A stretch of DNA of 24,193 nt from Paraglomus occultum (GCA_910592205.1 CAJVPJ010000471.1:1-24193), one strand, 5' to 3'. Positions 12,101 to 22,583 are shown, counted from the stretch's first letter. Numbers and translations are program-made. The notes: generated by a model not told the origin, from the letters alone.

Positions 12101-15072
12101 ACACAGCTTATTATGTCGTGGCTGCTGTGGTGATTCGGAATTCTCACAAAGTGTGCGGTAACCACATGGTCATATAGGCTTTGTTATGAAAGTTAATTAT
12201 AGAGATAAACCAAATACGTATAAATTAATCAGATTGCTTATGTAAAGGGGTAAATTTACCTATCAACAGCGTTTACGCGAGGAACTGGAACACCTGCATT
12301 TTACTAAACAAGACCCTATAACCGTGGAAATTTCATCGCTTGGAAATCCATGTGGCCACAAGTATTGAGGGTAAATACGTCTCACGTACTGCATTTCTCT
12401 CACGCATACACAATATGATTCAAACATGCTGTAATCTTCAACGCAAAGCGCGAAAAACTGCCAATCGAGAAAAGTATGGGAATATCAATCAACGAAAATG
12501 ACAATGACAAACATATGTTAATGTCGGTTGTTGTCGCTATTAAACTTACTGGTTTTCCAATCAATCTGTCTAACCATTCCGTCAGATTTGTTTTTTCAAA
12601 CAATTATAATTAATGCTAAACATTAGCCTTGCTTCTCGCTTTCATTTACCCATATCAGTAATTTCTCGACCTGACTCCCCCTTATTCTTTTTCTCACGAT
12701 GTGAATGTTAACGTGGAATTTTAAAGAATCTTAATATGGGTTCGAAATTGAAGGACTATTACCTAGAATGGATTAGGTCATTGAAAAATTTAAGGGCAAA
12801 CGTTGGGGTGGGAGTATCAGGTGTTTGCGGATATACCGTAGGTGGGAATATTGAATACTGAGCGTTAATCGGGTTGATCGAGTGAGAAACATGCGCAAAC
12901 ATATACATGTATATAGTAAAAGAAACATGACGGATATTAAGCGTCATCACTATCAGATGTCCAGTTGAATGTATCAAATTCGCATATTCATTTACTGCTA
13001 TGAATCTGTCGTTTGCTGTTTATTACACATTGGTTTCTAATTATGACCAAACCTCACACGCCCGCGCATATACAATTGTCTATTTTCGCATGATAATCAT
13101 CAGTAGAAACGCACACCATTACTACAAGATCAGTCGTTTTCGCATCGACTGATTGATCAGGTGTTGTTTGAATACAGCTTTTGGTTATGGAACGCGCGTT
13201 GGGGAATAGAGTAATTACTAATAGTCATGTTGATTATAGTTCTAATCCACATGACTCACACGCTTATCTTTTATGGAAAACAGAATGACTATATACGCTA
13301 TAAAGTTTCAGATCATGGGGTCAAATTTCACACGTGGATAATTAAGAAAACATGGCTTTATTACTATTACATATCAATATCATTTATTACCCACAAGCAT
13401 CATATGACATACTGTACATCGCACGAACAGAAGTAACATGTGTTAATACAGTAATAGTCAACACAATCGTTTGCCTGCCGCCACAAATAAACCGCCATTA
13501 AGTATTATTTGCCATCGACGCTAAAACTGTTACCTGCATTCAGTGTTTGATAAATTATTCTCATCGAGAAAGAATTAACTGAGGAAAGTCTTGCAGATTA
13601 GGTTAAACGATATATCTACTTGTGACGGTGTAATTATATTTGTGACAGACGAGTGTTTGCAGTTAAAAGTGTAAAATTAATTGTTCACGAGGTAGTGGGT
13701 ATTGTTCTCGATGACCTTGAAAAATGCTAATAAGAGTTTCTATTATAAACACAGCCTAAAAATACTAATACGTGAAAAAAAGTGCTATATCGAATATAGA
13801 CAAATGCAGTACTAATACTATTGCTGATGGCCCCTTTACGTTGACTGGAGTTTAAAGATTATTTTGTGATTCAAAATAAAAACTCTTATGTAGTAGAAGA
13901 TATGGGTTTGAGTTAAAAAAAAATATTGAAATATCGGCACAAATTGACATCGTAAAACTAGCCAACGCACGAACAAGAATTAGAGAAAACGCTCAAACAA
14001 AGGAAAAATTTTAATATATAACAAATACTCTTGTCTTAAGAAAATTATTACCATTAATGCTGAAAACTAGAATGAGTAAAAACAAGTTTCTGGACAAAAA
14101 TTAACTTTGATTTTTTCTTGGAAAGCTATGCCAACTTCTCAATTACACGTTTTGCGTCTTACGTTTTTGCGAGTAAAAAAAATATTTATTTTGTATAAAG
14201 TTGTAGTATGCTGAGACAATTAAATAAATGAAAAAAAACTCCTTTGTGCTTAGAAGACGGTCAAAAATCTATCTAATTATTTTTTTTCTTGTCCTGGGTG
14301 CGAATAAAACTTTTTATTGTTACAATTAATCTTTTACCGTTGATTATAGTGTTTCTTTGCGAAAAGCTTTTTTTTTTTAACAAAAACATTTTCTTACTAC
14401 TACTGAACTAATCTGAAGGGTTTATTTCAATTTCGTTTCTCCTTACTCTTCCTCTTTTCAAACGCAAAACGCGCTACATTAATGTTTTATTACGTGGGGG
14501 TGCTGAAAAGTTTTGTCGCCAGTTTTAGATTTCAACAATCAGCTGACCTACAGTATGCAAAAATAAAGTTGACCAATCATTCCACAACGGTTCGAGGAAT
14601 AAATGAAAAAAAAAGGCACAAAAATTTATATTGCAATTTTCGAGAAAACCCTATACCAAAACAATTGGACATATATGCAAAACGATAACGAAAATACATT
14701 TTTGAAATCATGTAGAAATTGGTCGGGAGCCAACTCGGATTCACAAAGAGTTGGTCAATACAGTAGGAGAACAAGCACTATCTTTTTGCGCAACTTAGAG
14801 CTGAATTTATATGTTCAAGGGATAGAAACTAGAGCATTTACTCTGTTAGAAAAATATTACTGTATTACCAACGTCGACTACACCATAAACAATGACATCA
14901 TTTTATTACTACAGAAATGGCTAGTACTAGTCAGGTAGTAGGTATTTCCCGTAAAAGTTTTATACAAATTCGTATACTATTAGAAGCATTTCGAACATTA
15001 TGAAAAAATCTGTCCATAGTCCAGATGTCATGCTTTACTATGACATTCTACGCCACATTATTTATCACTGAA

Positions 15073-15100
15073 GGTAACAGGCAACAGGCAACAGGTAACA
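15073..15100. repeat. Short tandem repeat, 7-bp unit
   Basis: About four copies of a unit reading GTAACAG or GCAACAG lie head to tail. The two outer copies carry T where the two inner ones carry C. Confidence 0.85.
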
Positions 15101-15579
15101 CTTCTTCCCAATTAGCCATATAATTCAGATTTTTTTGCTTACTCCAAATAATGAAAGGACTAGAAAATAATTTTAATAGTTTGAAAATTTGGCAAGGGCT
15201 GTTCAGCCAATTGTTGACCATCCCAAAAGCTGACTATTAAGAAGTCATTGCACATATAATGGAGACTACTCTGAGAAAACCAAATAATTTTTTGAATAAT
15301 TGTATTCAGAATTATCAAAATTGGCGACAAACTTTTCAGCCTCTCCACATATATTCTCAACTTCTTCATGGTTACATATGAATTAAATCATTTACAAAGA
15401 AATTTTTAAAATGGCTCAGCAATCTTTCTATTGGTATTTTGCTTTAATTTTTTTTTCTTTAATTTGTTCATGTGCACCCAAACAAACACTCTCTCCGTTC
15501 TATGCACAATTCATTTGGGTTTATTTTGCATTTTCTTATTCTAGCACTAATCTGTCATTTCTCTGTAACAGAACGCGTT

Positions 15580-15608
15580 ATAAGCGCTTGCAAAATTCAA
15601 GCGCTTAT
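15580..15608. repeat. Perfect 11-bp inverted repeat with 7-nt spacer
   Basis: The arms are ATAAGCGCTTG and CAAGCGCTTAT around the spacer CAAAATT. Each arm itself contains the palindrome AAGCGCTT. It could be a hairpin in RNA or a binding site for a dimeric protein. No gene lies near enough to assign a role. Confidence 0.85.
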
Positions 15609-16692
15609 GTGCATTTAATTGAGCATTTATTCAGCGTTTACGTTCAACGAACGTTGGATTTAGACAAGCATAATGTTTCCCCTCTGCATTAACTAATTCT
15701 TCATGGATTTTTGTTGCATCGCGGCCATTCTTCCAAGAAACAAAAATATAGTATCGCTGATTCTCTTGACTCATTTTCGGTCAATTGTTTTAGTAAGGTG
15801 GGAAAAAAAAATAAAAATTTCGGCAATGAGTAAATGAATTTCAATCATATTTTTTTCTTTGTCCCTTGAAATAATGCGCATTTTCAATTTTGGGTTTAGG
15901 TTGATTTTCGCTAAAATACAGCAACTATCCCACATATCATATTAATATAGAATTCTAATTCCGCCAAAAAATTTTTTAACGTAATACTTGTGGTTAAACA
16001 ACAATCCAGGAGAAACGTATACAAAACGGTATTTAGATTGTGAGAATAAATCGTAGATAAAAGTCACTAATTGTTATATACGTTTAGTTCGAAGTAGGAA
16101 TAGCGAACGGTTTGTTTGAAAAGGGCTAATCTCAAGGCTCGTACGTATATCAACGCTCTCCCGGGTATGTTGGCTCGACAGCGAATGAGACAGCTGACAA
16201 CGGAAATAAATCGGAATTGCGATGCAGACCAGAATTGTTTACATTCAAAGTTAGTATTTGTATTAATTTGTTGACATTTTGTGATAGAAATTAATTGCAC
16301 AGCGTGCGTGATTTCTTTTTATTTGTACAGAGTTACGGAATAAAAGGGCCAAAGCAAATTGTTGGATATAGTTTAGGGGTAAAACATCTAACAAACTAAC
16401 ATTGATTATATTACATCGCAAATGCTGATAACAGCTTTCATTACTCTTTGTTTTCTATATTGGACAATCGTAACATAGTAATATGAATCATATGGGCAGA
16501 TTATGCTCCTTTTACTTTTGTCAAGTGTCTCTTTCAATAGTAGTTGTGTTCGATATTTATTATTATGTAATCTGTTTACAAACGAATTAAAATAAAGAAT
16601 TGCATTGTTAGCTGTAGAGTAATTGCGACTTAAAGAAAAGGTGTTAAAAAAGAGCACATTTAACCTCTATAACCATAATAATAACTACCTAC

Positions 16693-16726
16693 ATATAAAA
16701 GCTTCGCCATCGAATGCGTGAGTTAT
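16693..16726 (-). pseudogene. Relic of cyclin exon 1 in duplication copy B
   Basis: This is the counterpart of cyclin exon 1 (5325-5265). The start codon ATG has become ATA (16726-16724), and the donor GTAAGT has become GTAGGT. A 27-nt deletion removes nine codons without breaking the frame. The residual translation keeps the ends of the parent peptide (ITHA...GEAFI against MTCA...GEALM). Without a start codon, TATA site or second exon it cannot make a cyclin. Confidence 0.8.
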
Positions 16727-17084
16727 GATTGGACTTATCTTCTTCGGTCTGAGAATTGGAAGTGTCGCTAAAGAGTTTTCTATGCAGAGCGAAAGCAAAA
16801 GTTAAGCGTGTCTGCTTGAGCGTCTCGTAATAACGTTTTTTTTTTTAAAACGGAAAAGAGTATGTGTTTAACATTTAGTGTCTGATAATTCGATGATTAA
16901 ACTGCTTGCGTATACGGAGTTATGTATTATTGCAATTACAGCTATGCTGATATTAATATTAAGAGTACAGTAGATGGGGATAATTGTTGTATGAATCTGA
17001 AACGGAAAAATTTTATATACTATCGATTACCAACAAGGATAATACAGTACTTTAACAATATAAAAAAATTTTCGTGTAATGAAT

Positions 17085-17436
17085 ACTATATAAATTGTTT
17101 ATGTATACTGAGCGACAACAGCTATTGTTTTGTTCATAAACAATAAAGAACTGAACTAGTACTGACTTAACAGCATTAATAATAGAACGAATAATAATGG
17201 TTATAGATATATATATTATTATACGTTATTGCTAATAGTTTTACCAGTTGATTCCAGTATTCGCTCTATTTTACTTTACAGCGTTCGTTTCAAAGTCTTC
17301 CATTATGTGTGTATATTTTCTACTGTGTATTATCGGTCAAATCACTAAGATCCGATAATTACCAATAATGTTCTTCATAAATTATAATGTTTATTAATAT
17401 ATATACTTTTGATTTTTATAACGGCAAATTGGTAAT
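17085..17436 (+). repeat. Highly conserved core of the duplication (copy B)
   Basis: This is the partner of 5999-6346. Its differences are about 10 substitutions, three single-base deletions and an insertion of about seven bases near 17411. The TTGTTCATAAACAA-AATAAAG element is unchanged. Confidence 0.9.
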
Positions 17437-17599
17437 TATTATCAGCACTCATTGTTCATTAGATATACTTGATCAGCGCATGACCACAAACATGACCACA
17501 AACATCACGAGACAGTATCTACCGGGTCCAATCAATAGTCGATTTTCATTGTCCTGATGTGAATCTATTAATATAAGTTAGGTGATCTGCAGAATTTAT

Positions 17600-17830
17600 G
17601 ACTTGAATTGTAATACCCCTTAAAAGGGGAGTTGACGAAATAGGTACAAGGAGATGGCAGATATGGGAGGTCGGAGTGAATAAGGATGTAGCAATTTGAC
17701 AGTTAGCAAAGAGATGAGGAATAGAGTTTGTAATAGTGGACACCAAGGACAAAAGGAGGAGTGAGGAGAGATATTAGGGGGAGTGTGATGAGATATCTTC
17801 CCATAATAGGTCTTTGGTGTCCCGTCTTCA
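17600..17830 (-). pseudogene. Probable 3'-end relic of a non-LTR (LINE) retrotransposon
   Basis: Two minus-strand frames joined by one frameshift (near 17735) read CPWC, then about eight residues later HLFANC. This gives the CX2C...HX4C spacing of the zinc knuckle that follows the reverse transcriptase in many LINE elements. The upstream frame has a Ser/Pro/His-rich stretch (SPHSSFCPWC) and the downstream one continues QIATSLFTP, both of a style seen in LINE C-termini. No reverse-transcriptase motif is left in the window and no poly-A tail is visible. The relic starts within tens of bases of the right edge of duplication copy B. This is a family guess from one motif. Confidence 0.4.
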
Positions 17831-18046
17831 TAATGCAAATGTGTTTCACTGAAATCGAGGTTGTTGTCTCTGCGTGGGCTGAGACGATCAGATCAATCAA
17901 GCGCAGGCGAATACTTTTTATTGGCGTGCGTCTGTGTTACAAGCAATCTATTTCGGTATACATATGATTTTTTATATTTGATTACTTTATGACAAACAGG
18001 GCACATGTAGTATAAGAAAAACCTGTTGGCGTTACACTAGAATGTT

Positions 18047-18054
18047 TATATATA
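18047..18054 (+). promoter_or_regulatory. TATA box of the kinase gene
   Basis: The word TATATATA lies 50 nt before the kinase ATG, so transcription would start near 18080 with a short leader. The tiny ATG-TCT-TAA frame at 18058 would then be upstream of the start site. Confidence 0.5.
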
Positions 18055-18104
18055 CACATGTCTTAAAGTCCAGTGAAGGCAGCTCTCAGTGATCTGAAAC
18101 GATT

Positions 18105-19223
18105 ATGACTAGTTTCAATGTTAAGTCAGAAGATTCGGAGAAAACTATAGTATGTGATGACATGTCACCCAGCGAATGGGATGCTGAAGAAATCCTGCGC
18201 ACTCACTCTTATCCCGAGTCGCGTAAGTGCTCACAATTAATAACTTTTAATCGTCCAACTTAGTCTCATCAATCTCAAATGCTCTAGACCAACTAGTTAT
18301 TCACAGGGGTGTAAAGGTCACGTTACCCCCCCAGATTTTAGCGGCATACACTATCCACTCTAAATTAGCATCAGGTACGTTTGGGAGCGTATTCTATGGA
18401 GAAGAAAAATCTACTCGTCGTCCAGTGGCTATAAAAATTGTTGAAGCATCCATGACAAAAACCATTTCGTACAATGGGATAAAAATTCCAAAAGAAGCAG
18501 CTCTTCTCCAAAAAATTCCATCACATCCGAATATTATTGCGCTTATCGAGTGGGCAGAAGCATATGAAAAACATTGGATTCTCGTGTTTGAATATCACGG
18601 ATTTGGTCGAGATAGACTAAAATTTACTTTAAGACATTATTTAAGAAACGTTGCAAAAAGTAGAGGAAAACGAGGATTAACGGAAAATAAAGTAAAGAAA
18701 ATTATGCGCCAGTTACTGTCGGCATGTCATCATTTGGAGAAACATGGAATTTATCACTGTGATTTAAAACTAGACAATATAGTTGTCGATACCGAGGGTA
18801 ATTTAAAACTAATCGACTTTGGATTGGCAGTCGAAGGAGAGAAAGGCCGTGGAAGAATTGGGTCAAGTGAATATCAAATTGTCTGAGTTTCTCAAATCGA
18901 AATAATATACAACCTAACAATTTACTGTCTTCTTCAATTCAGTTTTTCCTCCGGAGATGTATGACCACTATATTCCATACGAACTATCAACAGCACAAAT
19001 ATGGGTACTTGGGACTGTGTTTTACCAACTTTTTGAAGCAGCTAAACCATATCATGAAGAGCGGGTAAAATCTAAGGCATTAGGTCGAGTTATGTTTAGC
19101 CGGCATAATCGACCTTCGAACGAGTGCGTGGAGTTGATAGATTGGATGTTGAAAACAGAGCCTACTCACAGACCACAGTCGGTGAGTAGGGTTATTGAGC
19201 ATTGTTGGTTTATGTGCGCTTGA
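18105..19223 (+). CDS. PIM-like serine/threonine protein kinase, three exons
   Basis: Exons are 18105-18222, 18288-18866 and 18943-19223, giving about 325 aa. Introns are 65 nt (GTAAGT donor) and 76 nt (GTGAAT donor, CCTAAC branch word near 18914). The kinase domain starts near residue 62: glycine loop GTFGSV (69-74), ATP lysine in VAIK (K89), helix-C glutamate E109, catalytic loop HCDLKLDN (D198, K200, N203) and IDFG (D216). PPEM (235-238) follows, and HRP near the end is the usual C-lobe arginine. PPE and AQIWVLG instead of APE and DxWSxG recall PIM kinases. Cys197 in place of Arg makes it a non-RD kinase. The exon 2-3 junction is uncertain. The only phase-compatible, good donor removes the conserved-looking GSSEYQ and leaves a short activation segment. 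An alternative acceptor at 18263 would add eight residues in frame. Catalytic residues are intact, so activity is plausible; the substrate is unknown. Confidence 0.9.
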
Positions 19224-21369
19224 GAATGGATAGATTTAACATCAACTTTATGATTTGTTCTATGGTTTTACGTTTATTGAATAAGCAACGTTATACACGT
19301 ATATTTTTTCATGACTGTTGTTCGACATGCTAAGTTTATATTAACGTCAAATTAAATTTCCAAAAAACATACTTAAATTGCTAGCGTAAACTCCTCGTCA
19401 TATGTAATATAACCACAGCCCCTTGAAAACGCGCGTAAACATGTGTGTTCTGGATACGTGTTAAAAGACCATACAGTTTACAACGTAACACTAAAAAGAT
19501 GCGGTTCCACAACTCACTATATGTGTCATATGACTGTTCCATAAGATTATCAGTAACGGTAATCATAAATAAAAGATCATTCATAGTTACAAATTTGGTT
19601 AGCATAATACAACAGCAGCCCTGTATTAATATGGGTTAGTAATCGAGGAGTCCGGTTCATTTGCCCGACAAACGTTTGGCCGCCAATTCATTTGCCCGAC
19701 AAAAAACTACCCAAAAAAAGGATAACTTTAAAATAATGCTGGTAAATATTTGTCGGGCAAATGAACTGTCGGGCAAATGAACTGTCGGGTAAATGAACTG
19801 TCGGGCAAATGATTGTCGGGCAAATGGCTGTCGGGCAAGTAAACAGCTCCCATCGAGGGTTATGTATTTAAGGCATATAAATTAGGTGAAATTTGGGATA
19901 ACAAAGAAACTGGCTTTATTATTATTGCTTTGTATATTTAATTTAGGTAAACTAATTTACTTTGTTCAAGTTTCATTTGAGGAATTGTTTATACGTTTTC
20001 CAAGTTTTGGTTTTCCCTAAAACATTAATTTATTTTATTGCGATAGTCACTACAACAAAACGAGCAAAATAATTTCGTACATGTTTGCGTTTGCTTATAA
20101 TACAGGATCAGTCGTCGGAAATGTATGATTGTTTTCCAAGGTGTTACAAAAAATCATTGCTCATTAAGATTAAGTATAGATGTTATTCATATGTGCACTA
20201 CACCAACCCTATTTCACGATAACTTTAATTATAACGATAAATACAAATTAACACAAAAATGTCTAAATTTGTGCGAGTTATTGTTGATGGTTTTACTAAT
20301 TGAACAATCTTTCTTCATGTACGACGTTTCTCCCACAGCGCGAGCAAGTTTTAGTCTAATACCGATAAACTCCTTTACAATAAAGTTGAGTGTTCAGAAA
20401 AGATTATTTTAATAGTGATATTGTTTAATATCTGTGACAAGACAAATTTCTGTTAACAGCTACCATCACTGAACGTTTTTATTTCAATAAAATAATTTCA
20501 ACTCTCTGTTGTGTATATTGTCTCTGCAACAAATAAAACAGGCACGTGGTATTACACCACTATTGATTAAAAAGAGTGCCTTTTTTTAGCTCGTCGTAAA
20601 AACATCGATGTGATGTTTATTGCTATAACAAACGTCAAAGTTACTCAGCCCGTCGCCCACCCTGTCTTGTAGACGGGGAACATTGACTTAGACCTACAGC
20701 TAATGAATGTATCAATGCTATTAATTAAATTTAATCGGCTGACTATTACCCAAACACGCAATACGCCAAAATAATTGAGCAAATTAAAAATGTCTTAGTT
20801 TACAACGAACGAAAGAGAAATGTATTCTTAATTCCTACACTTCTATCGCAATGAAATTTGTATACAAGACTCAAAACCATTACCGCTTCTTACAATTGAA
20901 CGTCATTTTATACGCATTCGGCAGCAAAATATTTTCGTGTGTAATATGTCAGATCAACATGATCGGAAGGTTTTCAGAACCATCGAATTCGCTACTACTT
21001 TTATTATATATTTGCTCAATAATTATCTGATACATTTGCCTAACAATTCTGCAACGTAAGTTCTATTATTCTATTACTATATGTACTGGTGTTACACTAA
21101 GTTCAATAAGTGTTCTAATATTTATTAAAAATCAGCATTATTCGTATAAATATTATCATAAATTTTGTACCTAGTGATTTTGTAATCAACTATATATATA
21201 AAGTATCAATATAAAACGTTAGAATAGCTTCATTCTACTTGTTTTTTGATTGTTTAAAAAATATTTTCTATAGATACATAATTGTCAATTATGTCAACTT
21301 ATTTCATATTAGCAACTAATTATATAGTATTAATCCTTATTACCTCCCAAGACATAAATTTGATCAAAG
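19224..21369. other. Gene-free region between the kinase and the small gene
   Basis: Apart from the foldback-type array at 19655-19844 I see nothing supportable. Open frames at 19381-19639 (both strands) and 20125-20412 overlap or lack any domain, splice pattern or promoter. Confidence 0.5.
19655..19844. repeat. Foldback-type array of a 16-bp unit (TGTCGGGCAAATGAAC)
   Basis: Six direct copies stand head to tail at 19751, 19767, 19783, 19799, 19814 and 19829, four of them with exact 16-bp or near-16-bp spacing. Two further copies lie at about 19655-19672 and 19686-19703 in the opposite orientation (TTCATTTGCCCGACAAA). A spacer of about 47 bp separates the two orientations. Most copies keep the core TCGGGCAA, and variation is confined to a few positions. 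Inverted blocks around a short spacer suggest a foldback or MITE-like element. No coding capacity and no clear target-site duplication are visible. Confidence 0.9.
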
Positions 21370-21753
21370 CTAGCAATGATTACTTATATTGACTGTGTCC
21401 GGAGTCAGCATCATTGCGATAAACACAGCATATTGGTTTAATTGGCTTGTGCTCTGAAATTAGCAAGTTTATGACATTAAATTCTAGCTATGTAATAAAG
21501 AGAAGTAGTTTTACTGTTAAAAGTTATACTGCGTTATTACCATATGAGCAAGTTCTTGTCTTTCGATACGATATTTTGTAGCGACTGGTTCCTCGCAATT
21601 ACTATCATCGATTAATTTTTGCGCAACTTTATCTACAGTATCGACACAATTTTCTAACGCCATCAATGCATCTTGACCAGTTTGGTTGTCGGCACGTTTG
21701 GTTAGGCTTGTGTATGAAGTGTCTGTCGAATTTTCTGGAAAGAACGCTAGCAT
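21370..21753 (-). CDS. Small unrecognised gene, 78 aa unspliced or 98 aa spliced
   Basis: An ATG at 21753 opens a frame that ends at 21517 (78 aa). A TATAAAAG box lies about 60 nt upstream, placing the start site just before this ATG. The composition is unlike the surrounding AT-rich noise: acidic and polar, with a likely helix around ALENCVDTVDKVAQKLIDD. A spliced alternative exists. The donor GTAATA is at 21540 and the acceptor, preceded by CTAATTTCAG, ends at 21454. The 87-nt phase-0 intron leads into 27 more codons ending at 21370, for 98 aa. Both models share the first 71 residues. I do not recognise the family. The helical segment loosely recalls small coiled-coil subunits, but that is not an assignment. 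Confidence 0.45.
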
Positions 21754-21811
21754 AGAATTTGGAAAAAGCAATCGTATTGTTTATTGATTGTCACTCATAT
21801 TGTTTGTAAGA

Positions 21812-21819
21812 CTTTTATA
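21812..21819 (-). promoter_or_regulatory. TATA box of the small gene
   Basis: The minus strand reads TATAAAAG, about 60 nt before the ATG at 21753. An ATG at 21798 (five codons, then stop) sits so close to the box that it probably lies upstream of the transcription start. Confidence 0.5.
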
Positions 21820-21904
21820 GATATGCAATTAGTAGCACATATCACCGTTTCCACGGACAATAAAAATCTCTGGCTATTGCGCCAAAAGAAAAGTTTTAAG
21901 ATGC

Positions 21905-21925
21905 CTACCATTTACTGAATGGTAG
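21905..21925. repeat. Perfect 8-bp inverted repeat
   Basis: CTACCATT and AATGGTAG flank a 5-nt loop, about 150 nt upstream of the small gene. It could be a regulatory palindrome or chance. Confidence 0.5.
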
Positions 21926-22583
21926 CAGCTAGTTTTGAACCTTTACGACTGTAACAACTAGAATAATTTTCAATTTGTTATCTGTTCTTTTTGATTAAAA
22001 CTCAACCATGTGATATTGTTTTTTAATTGTTTTGTCTTCAGTACCTTTATTATCGTTCCTCTTGTTCTGGTTTATATCCATATTCAGCAAAATATATTCT
22101 CCTGTTTTTTCATGACGACGACTCACGAACTACTAATATTGGCGAGTCTAAAGTTGGCACAATAAGACATTTTTTACTAAGAATATTTACACCAGATAAT
22201 TAACTAACAGTTTACAACGTTAAATATATGGGATTATACGTTTATTAGCACCAGCGGCAATTAATCGATACTTGGGTGTAAAACTTACGTTCCCGTGACT
22301 TTACATATATAGTTCCCAGCCTTTTGCTCAAATCGCTAAACAAAAACGGAATTTCGGGGGAAATCCTTATTTTTTGTTTTAGTTAGTCCTAATCAAGCAT
22401 CATGTTAGTCTATCAGGTGATATAAAATGATTTTGTTGGCAAATCAAATTGTACGCGAATTTGCCGGCAATACAGTTTAAGGGATACCATAGTAGCACAT
22501 TTAGTAATGGTCAAGAATAAATGGCACATTCATAACACACTGGTTTAGGTCAAATGAATATACATCGTCAACTCGATAAGGCA

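Larger units (their letters stand above)
6666..16656. other. Gene-free region of about 10 kb between the two duplication copies
   Basis: No gene is supportable. Open frames on both strands are short, overlap one another, are rich in Phe, Ile, Tyr and Lys as expected of AT-rich non-coding DNA, and gave no domain. The longest uninterrupted frame I noticed outside ATG-started ones is 11929-12177 (plus, 82 residues, no ATG, unrecognised). Small repeats at 9114-9132, 9416-9437, 15073-15100 and 15580-15608 are listed separately or noted here. At 9416-9437 a 7-bp word (ACAATAG) recurs. Confidence 0.5.
16657..17545 (+). repeat. Segmental duplication, copy B (degraded)
   Basis: This is a direct copy of 5226-6665, about 11 kb away. 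It begins with the sequence just inside the cyclin intron, continues through the exon-1 relic and the damaged promoter, and ends after the shared CATGACCACAAACATCACGA block and the words ATCAA...GTCGATTT. It is shorter than copy A because of at least three internal gaps. No trace of cyclin exon 2 is visible on its low-coordinate side, so the duplication broke inside the intron. Confidence 0.92.
21754..22583. other. Intergenic region between the small gene and the ATPase pseudogene
   Basis: It holds the TATA box and hairpin listed separately. I looked here for the missing part of the Ca2+-ATPase (hinge motif and last membrane helices) on the minus strand and found nothing convincing. Confidence 0.5.

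Noticed and set aside
14603-14938. 111-codon open frame, considered as a Tc1-like transposase relic because of a QNDNE-like word
   Set aside because: No DDE spacing, no helix-turn-helix and no inverted terminal repeats were found. The resemblance is too weak.
4367-19223. Cyclin and kinase read as a cyclin/CDK pair
   Set aside because: The kinase lacks a PSTAIRE-like helix and CDK features and is PIM-like. The genes are about 13 kb apart and in opposite orientation.
19751-19844. Regular 16-bp repeats considered as a CRISPR array
   Set aside because: The units abut with no unique spacers, some copies are inverted, and the genome is eukaryotic.
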